Below, one piece after another: positions 26,114 through 34,227 of a stretch of 64,000 nt of DNA. The position numbers and the translations under genes are program-made. The notes beneath the pieces are model-generated. The model did not search any database. It saw only the letters and a list, made by a program, of their open reading frames with translations, and was not told where the DNA came from. Each line of letters opens with the position of its first letter. Positions within the stretch are counted from its first letter, which is position 1. Source of the stretch: an uncultured Candidatus Saccharibacteria bacterium (GTDB taxonomy: Bacteria; Patescibacteriota; Saccharimonadia; Saccharimonadales; Saccharimonadaceae); contig CALKRM010000028.1 of NCBI GenBank assembly GCA_937989565.1, positions 1 to 64,000 of the forward strand, written 5' to 3'.

Positions 26114-28927
26114 ATGACAGAGGTAATTCGTGTTAAAGGTGCTCGTGAGCACAATTTGAAAAATGTAGATATTGAGATTCCGAGAGATCAGCTGGTGGTG
26201 ATTACTGGGCTTAGTGGATCTGGGAAATCCAGCCTGGCATTTGACACGATTTACGCCGAGGGTCAGCGCCGTTATATGGAGAGTCTTAACTCCTATGCGC
26301 GCCAATTCTTGGGTACGATGGATAAGCCTGATGTTGATTCGATTGAAGGGCTTAGTCCAGCGATTTCGATTGACCAGAAGTCGACCAGCCGCAATCCGCG
26401 TTCGACCGTGGCTACGGTAACAGAAATTTATGATTATCTGAGGCTTTTGTTTGCGCGAATTGGTGTGCCGCATTGTCCGATTTGTGGCAATGAAGTGACG
26501 CGTCGCACGACCGAGGTGATTATTGACGAGATTCTGCGACAATTTGTTGATAAGCGAATTTTGCTATTGGCGCCAATTATTAAGAATAAAAAAGGCGAGT
26601 TTGCTCATATTCCGGAGCAATATCAGCGGCTTGGTTATGCCAGGGTTCGCGTGGACGGCGTAGTGTACGCGCTGGATGAATTTCCAGAGTTACAAAAAAG
26701 CTACAAGCATAACATCGAGTTGGTTGTTGATAGGTTGGCGTTGGCGGCGGAAATGCGATCTCGACTAAGTCAGAGCGTTGAGCAGGCGCTGGATTTGGGT
26801 CAGGGAGTTATCGAGGTTTTGGACGCGGATAGCGACGAAGTGAAGACATTTTCGCAGAGATATGCTTGTGTTGATCACCCTGATGTCGATATTCCAGAGC
26901 TGGAGCCGCGACTGTTTAGTTTTAACGCGCCGCAAGGAGCTTGTCCTGTGTGTACGGGTTTGGGGTCGAGGCTGGAGGTTGATCCAGAATTGGTCTTTAA
27001 TAACAATTTGACAATTTCCGAAGGCGCGATTCGACCTTATAATCGAATGAATTCTGACGCTTGGAACATGAAGCGATTGGCATCTGTTGCCGAAGCCCAC
27101 GGATTTAGTTTGAAAGTTCCCGTAGGCAAGCTTTCTGATGATGCTAAACATAAAATATTATACGGAACTGGCGACCAAAAATATCGCGTTGACTTGGGCG
27201 GCGGTCGACATTACGATACGACTTATGAGGGCGTTATTCCTAATCTGGAGCGGCGCTGGAAAGAAACCGATAGCGATTTTATGCGACGAGATATTGAGCG
27301 ATTTATGCGCGAGAGGGACTGTTATGCCTGTAAGGGTGCGCGCTTGAAACCTGTGGTTTTGGCGGTGACGGTTCATGAATTGAATATCGTTGACGTGTGC
27401 GATTTGAGTGTTGATGACGCGTTGGATTTGTTTGACAATAAGCTTCAATTGACCGAGCAAGAAATGACGATTGCTCGTTTGATTGTGAAGGAAATTAAAT
27501 CTCGTTTGGCGTTTATGAGTAATGTTGGGCTGAACTACTTGGAGCTAAGTCGAGCGGCCAACACGCTTAGTGGTGGCGAGGCGCAGCGAATTCGCTTGGC
27601 GACGCAAATTGGCGCTGGACTTCAGGGCGTGCTTTATGTACTGGACGAGCCGTCGATTGGGCTTCATCAGCGCGACAACGATAAGTTGATTGATATGCTG
27701 AAGCGCCTTCGTGATTTGGGCAATTCTGTGCTGGTGGTTGAGCACGACGAGGACACGATTCGTCAGAGTGATTTTCTGGTTGATATGGGACCGGGAGCTG
27801 GTGTGAATGGCGGTCAAGCAGTGGCGATGGGGACGCCTGAAATTGTTGCGAAAAATGAGAATAGTATAACGGGCCGCTATTTATCTGGGGCGGAAAAAAT
27901 TGCCGTTCCGAAAAAGCGTCGCAAAGTCGTGAAAGACAGGAAATTGATTGTTCGTGGTGCTCGCGAAAATAATCTTAAGAACATTGATGTGGAGTTCCCT
28001 TTGGGTTTGATGACTGTAGTGTCTGGTGTTTCTGGTAGCGGAAAGTCGACGCTTGTGAATGATATTGTGGCGCGGGAACTAGCGGCGGAACTTAATCGCG
28101 CAACGACAGCGCCAGGGTTGCACGACACTATAGAAGGTGTGAATTTGCTTGATAAGGCGATTGTCATAGATCAGTCGCCAATTGGTCGAACACCGCGCTC
28201 TAATCCAGCAACATATACTGGGATTTTTACGCCGATTCGCGAGCTTTTTGCTAGCACGCCCGAGGCTAACGTTAGAGGCTACAAATCTGGGCGCTTTAGC
28301 TTTAATGTTAAGGGTGGTCGCTGTGAAAATTGTCAGGGTGATGGTGTGATAAAAATTGAAATGCACTTTTTGCCAGATGTTTATGTTCAGTGTGACGAAT
28401 GTCACGGCAAACGTTATAATCGCGAGGCGTTGGAAATTAAGTATAAAGACAAGACGATTGCTGATGTTCTGGATATGACGATTGATCAAGCGGCGGAGTT
28501 TTTTGACAGTGTGCCGAATATTGCACGTAAACTTCAGACGTTGGTTGAGGTTGGGCTTGGCTATATTAAACTTGGTCAGCCAGCAACTACTTTTTCAGGC
28601 GGTGAGGCGCAGCGAATTAAATTGGCAACAGAGCTCTCCAAGCGTTCCACTGGAAAAACTATGTACATTCTGGACGAGCCGACCACTGGGCTTCATTCTG
28701 CTGACGTAAAGCGACTGTTGGGGATTTTACAGCAATTGGTTGAGGGCGGTAATAGTATGATTATCATTGAGCATAATTTGGACGTCATAAAGTCAGCCGA
28801 CTGGATAATTGATATGGGTCCAGAGGGCGGAATCGGTGGCGGTACCGTTGTGGCTTGCGGTACGCCTGAAGATATCGCCAAGGTACCAAATTCGTTCACT
28901 GGCAAATATCTGAAAAAGATGCTTTAA
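26114..28927 (+). CDS. uvrA: Excinuclease ABC subunit A
   Basis: Damage-recognition ATPase of nucleotide-excision repair (937 aa). Two ABC modules are visible: Walker A GLSGSGKSSL (about residue 33) and GVSGSGKSTL (about 640), signatures NTLSGGEAQRIRLA and TTFSGGEAQRIKLA, and Walker B YVLDEPSIGLHQ and YILDEPTTGLHS. Zinc modules include CPICGNEV, CPVC...CYAC and CENCQGDG...CDECHGKRY. It is convergent with dedA (2 nt between stop codons). UvrC lies at 36425; UvrB is not in the window. Confidence 0.98.
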   Translation: MTEVIRVKGAREHNLKNVDIEIPRDQLVVITGLSGSGKSSLAFDTIYAEGQRRYMESLNSYARQFLGTMDKPDVDSIEGLSPAISIDQKSTSRNPRSTVATVTEIYDYLRLLFARIGVPHCPICGNEVTRRTTEVIIDEILRQFVDKRILLLAPIIKNKKGEFAHIPEQYQRLGYARVRVDGVVYALDEFPELQKSYKHNIELVVDRLALAAEMRSRLSQSVEQALDLGQGVIEVLDADSDEVKTFSQRYACVDHPDVDIPELEPRLFSFNAPQGACPVCTGLGSRLEVDPELVFNNNLTISEGAIRPYNRMNSDAWNMKRLASVAEAHGFSLKVPVGKLSDDAKHKILYGTGDQKYRVDLGGGRHYDTTYEGVIPNLERRWKETDSDFMRRDIERFMRERDCYACKGARLKPVVLAVTVHELNIVDVCDLSVDDALDLFDNKLQLTEQEMTIARLIVKEIKSRLAFMSNVGLNYLELSRAANTLSGGEAQRIRLATQIGAGLQGVLYVLDEPSIGLHQRDNDKLIDMLKRLRDLGNSVLVVEHDEDTIRQSDFLVDMGPGAGVNGGQAVAMGTPEIVAKNENSITGRYLSGAEKIAVPKKRRKVVKDRKLIVRGARENNLKNIDVEFPLGLMTVVSGVSGSGKSTLVNDIVARELAAELNRATTAPGLHDTIEGVNLLDKAIVIDQSPIGRTPRSNPATYTGIFTPIRELFASTPEANVRGYKSGRFSFNVKGGRCENCQGDGVIKIEMHFLPDVYVQCDECHGKRYNREALEIKYKDKTIADVLDMTIDQAAEFFDSVPNIARKLQTLVEVGLGYIKLGQPATTFSGGEAQRIKLATELSKRSTGKTMYILDEPTTGLHSADVKRLLGILQQLVEGGNSMIIIEHNLDVIKSADWIIDMGPEGGIGGGTVVACGTPEDIAKVPNSFTGKYLKKML

Positions 28928-28929
28928 GA

Positions 28930-29580
28930 TTATTTTTTACGCTTGGTTTTCGAGAGGAGAACCGACAATTGTTTTCTTAACAAAGCGCGAGTATTTGGTT
29001 GTTTCAAAGCATGAATAACCATTGGTGAGACAGACAGGAAGATGATGAGGATTGCTGCAACTTCAATGTTTACGCCCGCTTTGGTCAAAAACTCGCCAGC
29101 ATAGAAACCTAGATAAACAAAGGCTGACGACCAAAGAAATCCACCGATAAGATTGAAAGTTAAGAACGTTTTATAGTGCATTTTACTAGCGCCGGCAACG
29201 ATTGGGGCGAAAGTTCTTACAATTGGTACAAACCGAGCCAGGACGATTGTCGCTGAGCCGTGCTTGTCATAAAACTTTTCTGTTTGCTCCAAATATTTTT
29301 TCTTGAAGAATCGGGAATTTTCTTTTTCAAACAACTTGCGTCCAACTTTATGGCCAAAACTATAGCCAACACTGTCGCCCAGCACTGCCGCCGCAAAAAC
29401 CAAAAGCGCAAAAATGTGAATGTCAATGTGTAGAATGTTTTGCTGAACCATATATCCAGCAGTGAAAAGCAGACTGTCGCCAGGTAAGACGAAGCCGATT
29501 AGTAGGCCAGATTCTGCGAAAACTACTAATAAAATTGCCAATACGCCAAAGCTAGTTATCAAGTGAATAAAAGATTCCAT
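28930..29580 (-). CDS. DedA/SNARE-associated-family membrane protein
   Basis: 216-aa DedA superfamily protein. Characterised relatives act in membrane homeostasis and lipid-carrier flipping. It has five or six hydrophobic segments. The family region FVLPGDSLLFTAGY, GDSVGYSFGHKVGRKLFEK, and the re-entrant motif with VLARFVPIVRTFAPIVAGASKM is intact, including the conserved Arg and Pro residues. The start ATG 29580 follows a -10 box (29587-29592) at 6 nt on the minus strand. The C-terminus is basic (LLSKTKRKK). Confidence 0.92.
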   Translation of the reverse strand: MESFIHLITSFGVLAILLVVFAESGLLIGFVLPGDSLLFTAGYMVQQNILHIDIHIFALLVFAAAVLGDSVGYSFGHKVGRKLFEKENSRFFKKKYLEQTEKFYDKHGSATIVLARFVPIVRTFAPIVAGASKMHYKTFLTFNLIGGFLWSSAFVYLGFYAGEFLTKAGVNIEVAAILIIFLSVSPMVIHALKQPNTRALLRKQLSVLLSKTKRKK

Positions 29581-29586
29581 ATATTA

Positions 29587-29592
29587 ATTATA
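29587..29592 (-). promoter_or_regulatory. -10 box TATAAT of dedA (minus strand, leaderless spacing)
   Basis: Reading the minus strand, TATAAT is followed by six bases and the ATG. It shows that the same spacing rule applies on both strands. Confidence 0.65.
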
Positions 29593-29617
29593 ACATAATT
29601 AGCGTATGCAGATTGAG

Positions 29618-31390
29618 CTATTCTTCAATAAATCCGCCAGATTGCCGCGCCCATAATTTCGCGTAAACACCGCGTTTTTTATTGATGAGTTCGTCGTGTG
29701 ACCCGTCCTCGACAATTTTTCCATCCTTCAGGACAATTATACGGTCCAACTTAGCAATTGTAGATAAGCGATGGGCAATGACAATTGAGGTTCGATTCTT
29801 CATCAACGTTTCCAGAGATTTTTGGATCAACGCTTCTGACTCAGAATCTAGCGCTGAAGTCGCCTCGTCGAGGACTAGAATTGGCGCATCTTTCAGGATT
29901 GCCCTAGCAATTGCAACTCGTTGTCGCTGTCCGCCAGATAATTTAATTCCGCGCTCGCCAACCATTGTGTCAAAACCGTCTTTAAGTCCAACGATAAAAT
30001 CGTAAGCGCCAGCTTTTTTGGCGGCTTCTTCAATTTCTGCGTCTGTTGCATCGGGTCGACCGTAAGCGATGTTTTCGCGTACGGAGCGGTGGAATAGCAA
30101 TGGCTCTTGCGGTACGTAAGCGATTTTTGCGCGCAGGCTTGCTTGAGTGACTTCGGAAATATCTTGTCCGTCGATGGTGATTTTTCCCGAGTCAATATCA
30201 GCGAAGCGTAATAGCAATTTAGTGAGCGTCGTTTTTCCAGAACCGCTCGCTCCGACTAAACCTATTTTTTCACCCGGTTTAATCTCCAGAGAAAAGTCGT
30301 GGAATAGAGTGTCGCCTTGACCTTCGTCGTGCGTGAAAGTTATTTTATCCATAGAAATTTCGCCGTTTGTAACTTTTAGTTTTGAATCGCTTTTATCAAT
30401 CAATGTTGTTGGTGTTTGTAAGATTTCTACCATGTCATTTGCGTTGCCGATAATTCGGTTGTAATTGCGCATAATTCCGTTCATGTTCCACAACTCACGA
30501 GTGACGCTACTGGTATATGTAATAATAAGATAAACCGCCGCTACTGATATTAAATTATTTTGAGCTGCATATACTGCGAAAGCGGCTGCACTAACTTTCA
30601 TAGTCATACTAATAGAGGAATATACAGTGCTAATCTTCAGGAATCCACGCATTACGTCGAGGCTCGAGTTTCGCCAAGAACTGACGGTTTTTGTGAAAAA
30701 TTTCTGTTCTGTAGATTCGGCACCAGACGACTTGACCGCTAGAATGTTTGAGATTACGTCGGCTAATTGTCCGTTCAATTTATTGCTGGCTTTGGCTTCT
30801 TTTTTTGTCAATTTCGCCATTGGCTTGGATCCGTAATAAACAACGAGGCTGAAAACGATTGAGAAAATAAGCAAGAATAATGCGTATTGCCAAAGAAGGG
30901 TTGACAGGACAATTATTGAACCTACTAGTGAAATAATTAGTGGCAAGATTGACCAAATTATCGTGTCCCAAAAACTTTCTACCGCGCCAACTAATTTATT
31001 TGTTTGACTAACGAGCGACCCGCCGAATTTATTTGAGTGAAAGAATAGTGTTTGGTTGGTCAGTTTGCTAAAGCATCGAGCGTACAAATCTCGTTGCATG
31101 GCGGTTTCAAATGTCCATACTATATATGTAATTAACCTATTGCCAATAACAGACGTCCATAATTCACTGGCGCCGTATAGGGCGATTAATGTCCATAGGT
31201 TTTTTGCGTCGTGTAGCTGATTGTGCTGAATAATACTAAGAAGCTGGGCAATTATAAGGGGTCCTGCAAAAAGATTCATTGCTACTGTGAGTATTGCAAA
31301 AAATATTGCCAAGTTTCGGCGATGTTTGTACGGCTCTGACGTCTTCCAGAATAGACGAAATATTTCTTTGCTGTTCGGTTTACTTTTCAA
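29618..31390 (-). CDS. ABC exporter, fused permease and ATPase (MsbA/LmrA type)
   Basis: Half-transporter of 590 aa. An N-terminal six-helix transmembrane domain (about residues 20-310) is followed by a nucleotide-binding domain: Walker A GASGSGKTTLTKLL, Q-loop AYVPQEPLLF, signature KLSGGQRQRVAIARA, Walker B ILVLDEATSALDSES and H-loop VIAHRLST. It probably acts as a homodimer; the substrate is unknown (lipid, peptide or drug). TTG at 31390 is chosen because AAAGGA sits 5 nt upstream; a GTG at 31432 gives 14 more residues. The gene is driven by a near-consensus promoter next to the Fur-type operator. Confidence 0.9.
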   Translation of the reverse strand: MKSKPNSKEIFRLFWKTSEPYKHRRNLAIFFAILTVAMNLFAGPLIIAQLLSIIQHNQLHDAKNLWTLIALYGASELWTSVIGNRLITYIVWTFETAMQRDLYARCFSKLTNQTLFFHSNKFGGSLVSQTNKLVGAVESFWDTIIWSILPLIISLVGSIIVLSTLLWQYALFLLIFSIVFSLVVYYGSKPMAKLTKKEAKASNKLNGQLADVISNILAVKSSGAESTEQKFFTKTVSSWRNSSLDVMRGFLKISTVYSSISMTMKVSAAAFAVYAAQNNLISVAAVYLIITYTSSVTRELWNMNGIMRNYNRIIGNANDMVEILQTPTTLIDKSDSKLKVTNGEISMDKITFTHDEGQGDTLFHDFSLEIKPGEKIGLVGASGSGKTTLTKLLLRFADIDSGKITIDGQDISEVTQASLRAKIAYVPQEPLLFHRSVRENIAYGRPDATDAEIEEAAKKAGAYDFIVGLKDGFDTMVGERGIKLSGGQRQRVAIARAILKDAPILVLDEATSALDSESEALIQKSLETLMKNRTSIVIAHRLSTIAKLDRIIVLKDGKIVEDGSHDELINKKRGVYAKLWARQSGGFIEE

Positions 31391-31508
31391 ATCAATTCCT
31401 TTCAATAATAAATTAATATTTATAAGCTGCACAGAAAACTGAGCGTTCTTAATTATTCAAAATTATATATTAGAGGAACTCGTCGTCGGGAGTTCATAGA
31501 CTTTGGTT

Positions 31509-31537
31509 ATTATAGGGAATATATAGATATAAGTCAA
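31509..31537 (-). promoter_or_regulatory. Near-consensus sigma70 promoter of the ABC exporter
   Basis: On the minus strand: TTGACT (31537-31532), a 17-nt spacer, TATAAT (31514-31509). The predicted start near 31502 leaves a leader of about 110 nt containing a GAACTC...GAGTTC hairpin. The promoter lies 27 bp from the palindrome at 31564-31584. Confidence 0.75.
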
Positions 31538-31563
31538 TTTGTGGAGCAAAAGCCTTGTTTATT

Positions 31564-31584
31564 TATTGTAAATACTTTACAATA
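31564..31584. promoter_or_regulatory. Perfect 9-3-9 palindrome, probable Fur/PerR-type operator
   Basis: TATTGTAAA-TAC-TTTACAATA is a perfect inverted repeat. Its right arm contains the TACAAT -10 box (31578-31583) of the Fur-family gene, whose ATG is 6 nt further on. Position and symmetry suggest autoregulation by the encoded Fur-type dimer; the divergent ABC exporter could be co-controlled. The binding protein is inferred. Confidence 0.65.
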
Positions 31585-31589
31585 GGAAC

Positions 31590-31982
31590 ATGACGCAAAT
31601 TGTTAGGCGATCAACAAAATACACGAATGACGTGATGGCGATTTTAAAGAGTAAGTATCATGCGACGAATGCGGAGATTGCTCAGGAATTGCGGAACATT
31701 CATCCTGAAGTCAGCGACACGACGGTGCATCGAATAACTCAGCGCCTATGTGGTGACGGGGTGATTGGTTTGGCGCCATCGACCAAAAAGGGCTGCTTGC
31801 GATATGATATTCGTAAGGACGATCACGATCATTTTGTGTGTAGCGACTGCGATGGCTTGATGGATATTAAAATTGCCGATGAAATGAGAAAGCAGATTGC
31901 GCATAAAATTAGCGATTGCTATATTGACGGTCCGTTGGTTGTGACGGGAGTTTGTAAAAAATGCCAGAAAAGGAGGAAATAA
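31590..31982 (+). CDS. Fur-family transcriptional regulator (PerR/Fur/Zur-type)
   Basis: 130 aa. An N-terminal winged helix (YTNDVMAILKSKYHATNAEI, VSDTTVHRITQRL) is followed by a dimerisation/metal domain with HDHFVCSDCDGLMDI and a second CxxC at the C-terminus (GVCKKCQKRR), together the structural zinc site of the family. Whether it senses iron, peroxide or zinc cannot be told. The thioredoxin gene that follows it (1-nt overlap) favours a redox role. A perfect palindrome covers its promoter, consistent with autoregulation. Confidence 0.9.
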   Translation: MTQIVRRSTKYTNDVMAILKSKYHATNAEIAQELRNIHPEVSDTTVHRITQRLCGDGVIGLAPSTKKGCLRYDIRKDDHDHFVCSDCDGLMDIKIADEMRKQIAHKISDCYIDGPLVVTGVCKKCQKRRK

Positions 31983-32311
31983 TGGCTTTATATGAAATTA
32001 CAACAAAGCAAGAATTCGAAGATAAGGTGCTAAAAAGTGACGGTCCTGTACTAGTTGATTTTTGGGCGCCGTGGTGTCCACCATGTCGTGCAATGGCGCC
32101 GCTTTTGCATCAAATTGCTGAAGAAACAGAGTTTGATATTGTTAAGGTTGACACTGAAGCGAGTCAGGAAAATGCGCAATTGGCTATGGAATATCGCGTG
32201 CAGGGAATTCCAAACATGAAGATTTTTGTTGGCGGCGAGGAAGTTGCTGAAATGATTGGCATGAAGCCAAAGCAGACGTTGATTGACGCTTTGGAAAAAG
32301 CTGCGAAATAA
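31982..32311 (+). CDS. trxA: Thioredoxin with WCPPC active site
   Basis: 109-aa thioredoxin-fold protein, probably a cytoplasmic disulfide reductase. LVDFWAPWCPPCRAMAPLL carries the redox pair as CPPC rather than the standard CGPC. The cis-Pro loop is in VQGIPNMKIFVGG. The start ATG 31982 has AGGAGG 5 nt upstream; the ATG at 31961 is the other possible start but lies within the Fur gene and lacks such a site. It overlaps the Fur-family stop and is probably controlled by the same operator. Confidence 0.92.
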   Translation: MALYEITTKQEFEDKVLKSDGPVLVDFWAPWCPPCRAMAPLLHQIAEETEFDIVKVDTEASQENAQLAMEYRVQGIPNMKIFVGGEEVAEMIGMKPKQTLIDALEKAAK

Positions 32312-32329
32312 AAAATAGAAGGGGGATTT

Positions 32330-32725
32330 ATGAAGGGTTTTAGTGGAAATATCGAAGAGCTTACATTGGCAAATAATAATTTTCGTCAAGTTCTATATAC
32401 TGCGAAGCATTGTCAATTGGTATTGATGAGTTTGCCTGTTGGCGGGGAAATTGGTTCGGAGATTCACGAGGAAAATGATCAGTTTTTCAGATTTGAGTCT
32501 GGCGAAGGTAAGGTTTTGATTGATGGCAATGAATATGTTGTTTCCGACGGTAGTGCGATTATTGTGCCGGCGGGCGCTGAGCATAATGTGATAAATACTG
32601 GCGAAGAGCCGCTTAAGCTTTATACTATTTATAGTCCAGCACATCATAAAGATGGAATCGTTCGGGCAACGCGTGAAGAAGCGGAGGCTAACGAAGAAGA
32701 TTTTGACGGCGTAACTACGGAATAA
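32330..32725 (+). CDS. Cupin-domain protein
   Basis: 131-residue single-domain cupin, small beta-barrel. Motif 1 is GSEIHEENDQFFRFESGEG and motif 2 is VPAGAEHNVINTG, supplying His and Glu metal ligands. Substrate and reaction are unknown; close relatives are annotated only as cupin-2. It has an acidic C-terminus (EEAEANEEDFD). It lies 18 nt after trxA with a GGGGG ribosome-binding site, so it belongs to the Fur-controlled unit. Confidence 0.88.
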   Translation: MKGFSGNIEELTLANNNFRQVLYTAKHCQLVLMSLPVGGEIGSEIHEENDQFFRFESGEGKVLIDGNEYVVSDGSAIIVPAGAEHNVINTGEEPLKLYTIYSPAHHKDGIVRATREEAEANEEDFDGVTTE

Positions 32726-32757
32726 ACTGTCGACAAAGGAGAAAGTTTCTACTAATT

Positions 32758-33216
32758 ATGTCTCGCAAAGGATCGATAGTTGGCGAGGTGTTTAGCTCAT
32801 TCGGGCGGGCGATTTTTCGTGGAATTGCGTGTGTCGTATCGCTAATTTTTAGGATTGCACCGAAGAAGGACCGCGTGCGGGTAATTGTTTATCGTGATGA
32901 TGGTAAGATTTTATTAGTTAGAAGTCACTTTAGCCGCCAAAAGTGGGCTCTACCGGGAGGCGGGGTGAAGCATAATGAGAGTTATGAACAGGCTGCCGTT
33001 AGAGAAACCTTGGAAGAAATTGGATTAAAGATACATAATCTGCGATATCTCGGAAAAGCTAATTCTTATGAATCGTATGCCAAATTTTCAGTTCGAGTTT
33101 TTGTGGCGCACGCGTCTGATTACGACATAAAATGCAACTTTGAAATAATGGAAGCCCGGTGGCTTAATATGAATTATCTTCCTGAAGAATACACTTTACT
33201 AACTAACGCTTTATGA
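32758..33216 (+). CDS. NUDIX hydrolase
   Basis: 152 aa. The Nudix box fits GX5EX7REUXEEXGU: GGGVKHNESYEQAAVRETLE followed by EIGL. The N-terminus (IFRGIACVVSLIFRIAP) is hydrophobic and may bind the membrane, a layout seen in some nucleoside-diphosphate-X hydrolases. The substrate is not predictable. A GGAGAAAG ribosome-binding site lies 7-14 nt upstream. The AT-rich insertion begins right after its stop. Confidence 0.88.
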   Translation: MSRKGSIVGEVFSSFGRAIFRGIACVVSLIFRIAPKKDRVRVIVYRDDGKILLVRSHFSRQKWALPGGGVKHNESYEQAAVRETLEEIGLKIHNLRYLGKANSYESYAKFSVRVFVAHASDYDIKCNFEIMEARWLNMNYLPEEYTLLTNAL

Positions 33217-33270
33217 CATAATTGTAATATGGAGAATATATTTGATATTATTGAGAAAAGTAACAATTAA

Positions 33271-33298
33271 TTTACTTTATCAGTGTTGATAATATAGT
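33271..33298 (+). promoter_or_regulatory. Promoter with palindromic operator filling the spacer
   Basis: TTTACT (33271-33276) and TATAGT (33293-33298) are separated by 16 nt that are exactly the palindrome TTATCA-GTGT-TGATAA (33277-33292). This is a classic repressor-site layout for the gene at 33327. No matching regulator gene is adjacent. Confidence 0.6.
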
Positions 33299-33326
33299 AA
33301 AATTGATTAACATAAGAAGGTGTTTT

Positions 33327-33695
33327 ATGAAGTATGAAGATATTAGATTAAATGTTTCAAATGATACTATTAGTGATTATAAAGTATTCAAAGGAATAAA
33401 ATTATATTCTGAAATGTTTAAAGCAGAAGATGGAGAAAAACTCATTAATAAAAGAGTGTTTGTAACTCCAAAAAGAAATTATGTATATTATGAAAGGGCA
33501 GATATAAATTGGAATTATTGGTCAGATAAAACAAAATATGACTCGAGTTTTGATTTAAGTGATAAAAATCATAATATAATATTTGAAGTAACATCTGAAT
33601 TGGATGATTTCTCAAAATACTTAGATGAAGAAGTAATCAAAAAAATTATAATGAAAGAAAAAAGAGAAGAGATAGTAGAAGTACTAGATATTTGA
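33327..33695 (+). CDS. Probable EXLDI-family small protein, AT-rich and likely acquired
   Basis: 122 aa from ATG 33327, preceded by GAAGGTG at a good distance; an ATT/ATG-less upstream extension to 33303 is less likely. The C-terminus ends EEIVEVLDI, fitting the E-x-L-D-I end of the family named for it. Biochemical function unknown. Composition is strikingly AT-rich, with codons such as AAA, ATA, TTA and AGA, unlike any neighbour. This suggests recent transfer, plausibly from a Firmicute. It has its own operator-bearing promoter and a strong terminator, so it is a self-contained cassette. Confidence 0.6.
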   Translation: MKYEDIRLNVSNDTISDYKVFKGIKLYSEMFKAEDGEKLINKRVFVTPKRNYVYYERADINWNYWSDKTKYDSSFDLSDKNHNIIFEVTSELDDFSKYLDEEVIKKIIMKEKREEIVEVLDI

Positions 33696-33722
33696 GACTG
33701 TGTAAAATTCTGTGTATAGAAA

Positions 33723-33766
33723 CCTCCTGATTATGGTTAAGAAAAACTAATCAGGAGGAATTTTTA
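33723..33766 (+). terminator. Terminator of the EXLDI-type gene
   Basis: CCTCCTGATTA (33723-33733) pairs perfectly with TAATCAGGAGG (33748-33758), followed by AATTTTTA. The 11-bp stem with a T-run is a strong intrinsic terminator. Confidence 0.75.
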
Positions 33767-33867
33767 TGCCATAAGAAAGCGATCAGAAATAAAATCTCTA
33801 AGATGTTAATTGAAGAATATGAAAATGCATTAGTTTTAAATAAAATGTTAAAAGAATTTAGAAATAA

Positions 33868-34197
33868 TTGAGAATAAACATATGCCCATATACGAGGCTT
33901 GTGGATTTGCCGCCACGTCTGGACTTTGCTAGAAAATGGCATCCGCGTTTGTTGGCTCAAATGCCGAATGTGCGATTGATTATATTGGTCGGGTCTTATG
34001 CTCAGAAATACTATTTGAACCATCGCGTTGAACGTACCTTAACGGCAACTGTATCTAATTTCGACGCATATTTACCAGATTATTTTCCGTTGGTTCATCC
34101 ATCGCCGCTTAACATTGGCTGGCGTAAGCGTAATCCATGGTTTGAAATAGATGTTGTGCCGGTTTTGCAGTCTATAGTTAGGGAATCGTTGTTGTGA
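33868..34197 (+). pseudogene. 5'-truncated uracil-DNA glycosylase remnant
   Basis: The last 100 codons of a UDG-superfamily protein: DLPPRLDFARKWHPRLL, then IILVGSYAQKYYL, and FPLVHPSPLNIGWRKRNPWF with the conserved HPS...NPWF end. The N-terminal half with the catalytic water-activating motif is gone. Upstream of about 33880 the sequence becomes AT-rich and has no UDG homology by eye. The only start would be a TTG without a ribosome-binding site. The EXLDI cassette probably replaced the front of this gene. The remnant is still open, so decay may be recent. Confidence 0.8.
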
Positions 34198-34215
34198 CGC
34201 GACTCCGCTTTTATG

Positions 34216-34221
34216 TATAAT
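34216..34221 (+). promoter_or_regulatory. -10 box TATAAT of the HD-domain gene (leaderless spacing)
   Basis: TATAAT ends 6 nt before ATG 34228, which selects that ATG over the upstream ones at 34213 and 34222. Confidence 0.65.
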
Positions 34222-34227
34222 ATGAGT

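Noticed and set aside
33696..33722. GAGACTGTGTAAAATTCTGTGTATAG after the EXLDI-type gene looks like a terminal inverted repeat of an IS256-type element.
   Set aside because: No transposase, no matching second end and no target duplication could be found. The adjacent hairpin is fully explained as a terminator.
33757..33867. Short AT-rich reading frame ending ...KMLKEFRNN.
   Set aside because: Only about 35 codons, no start codon with a ribosome-binding site and no recognisable homology; treated as non-coding cassette debris.
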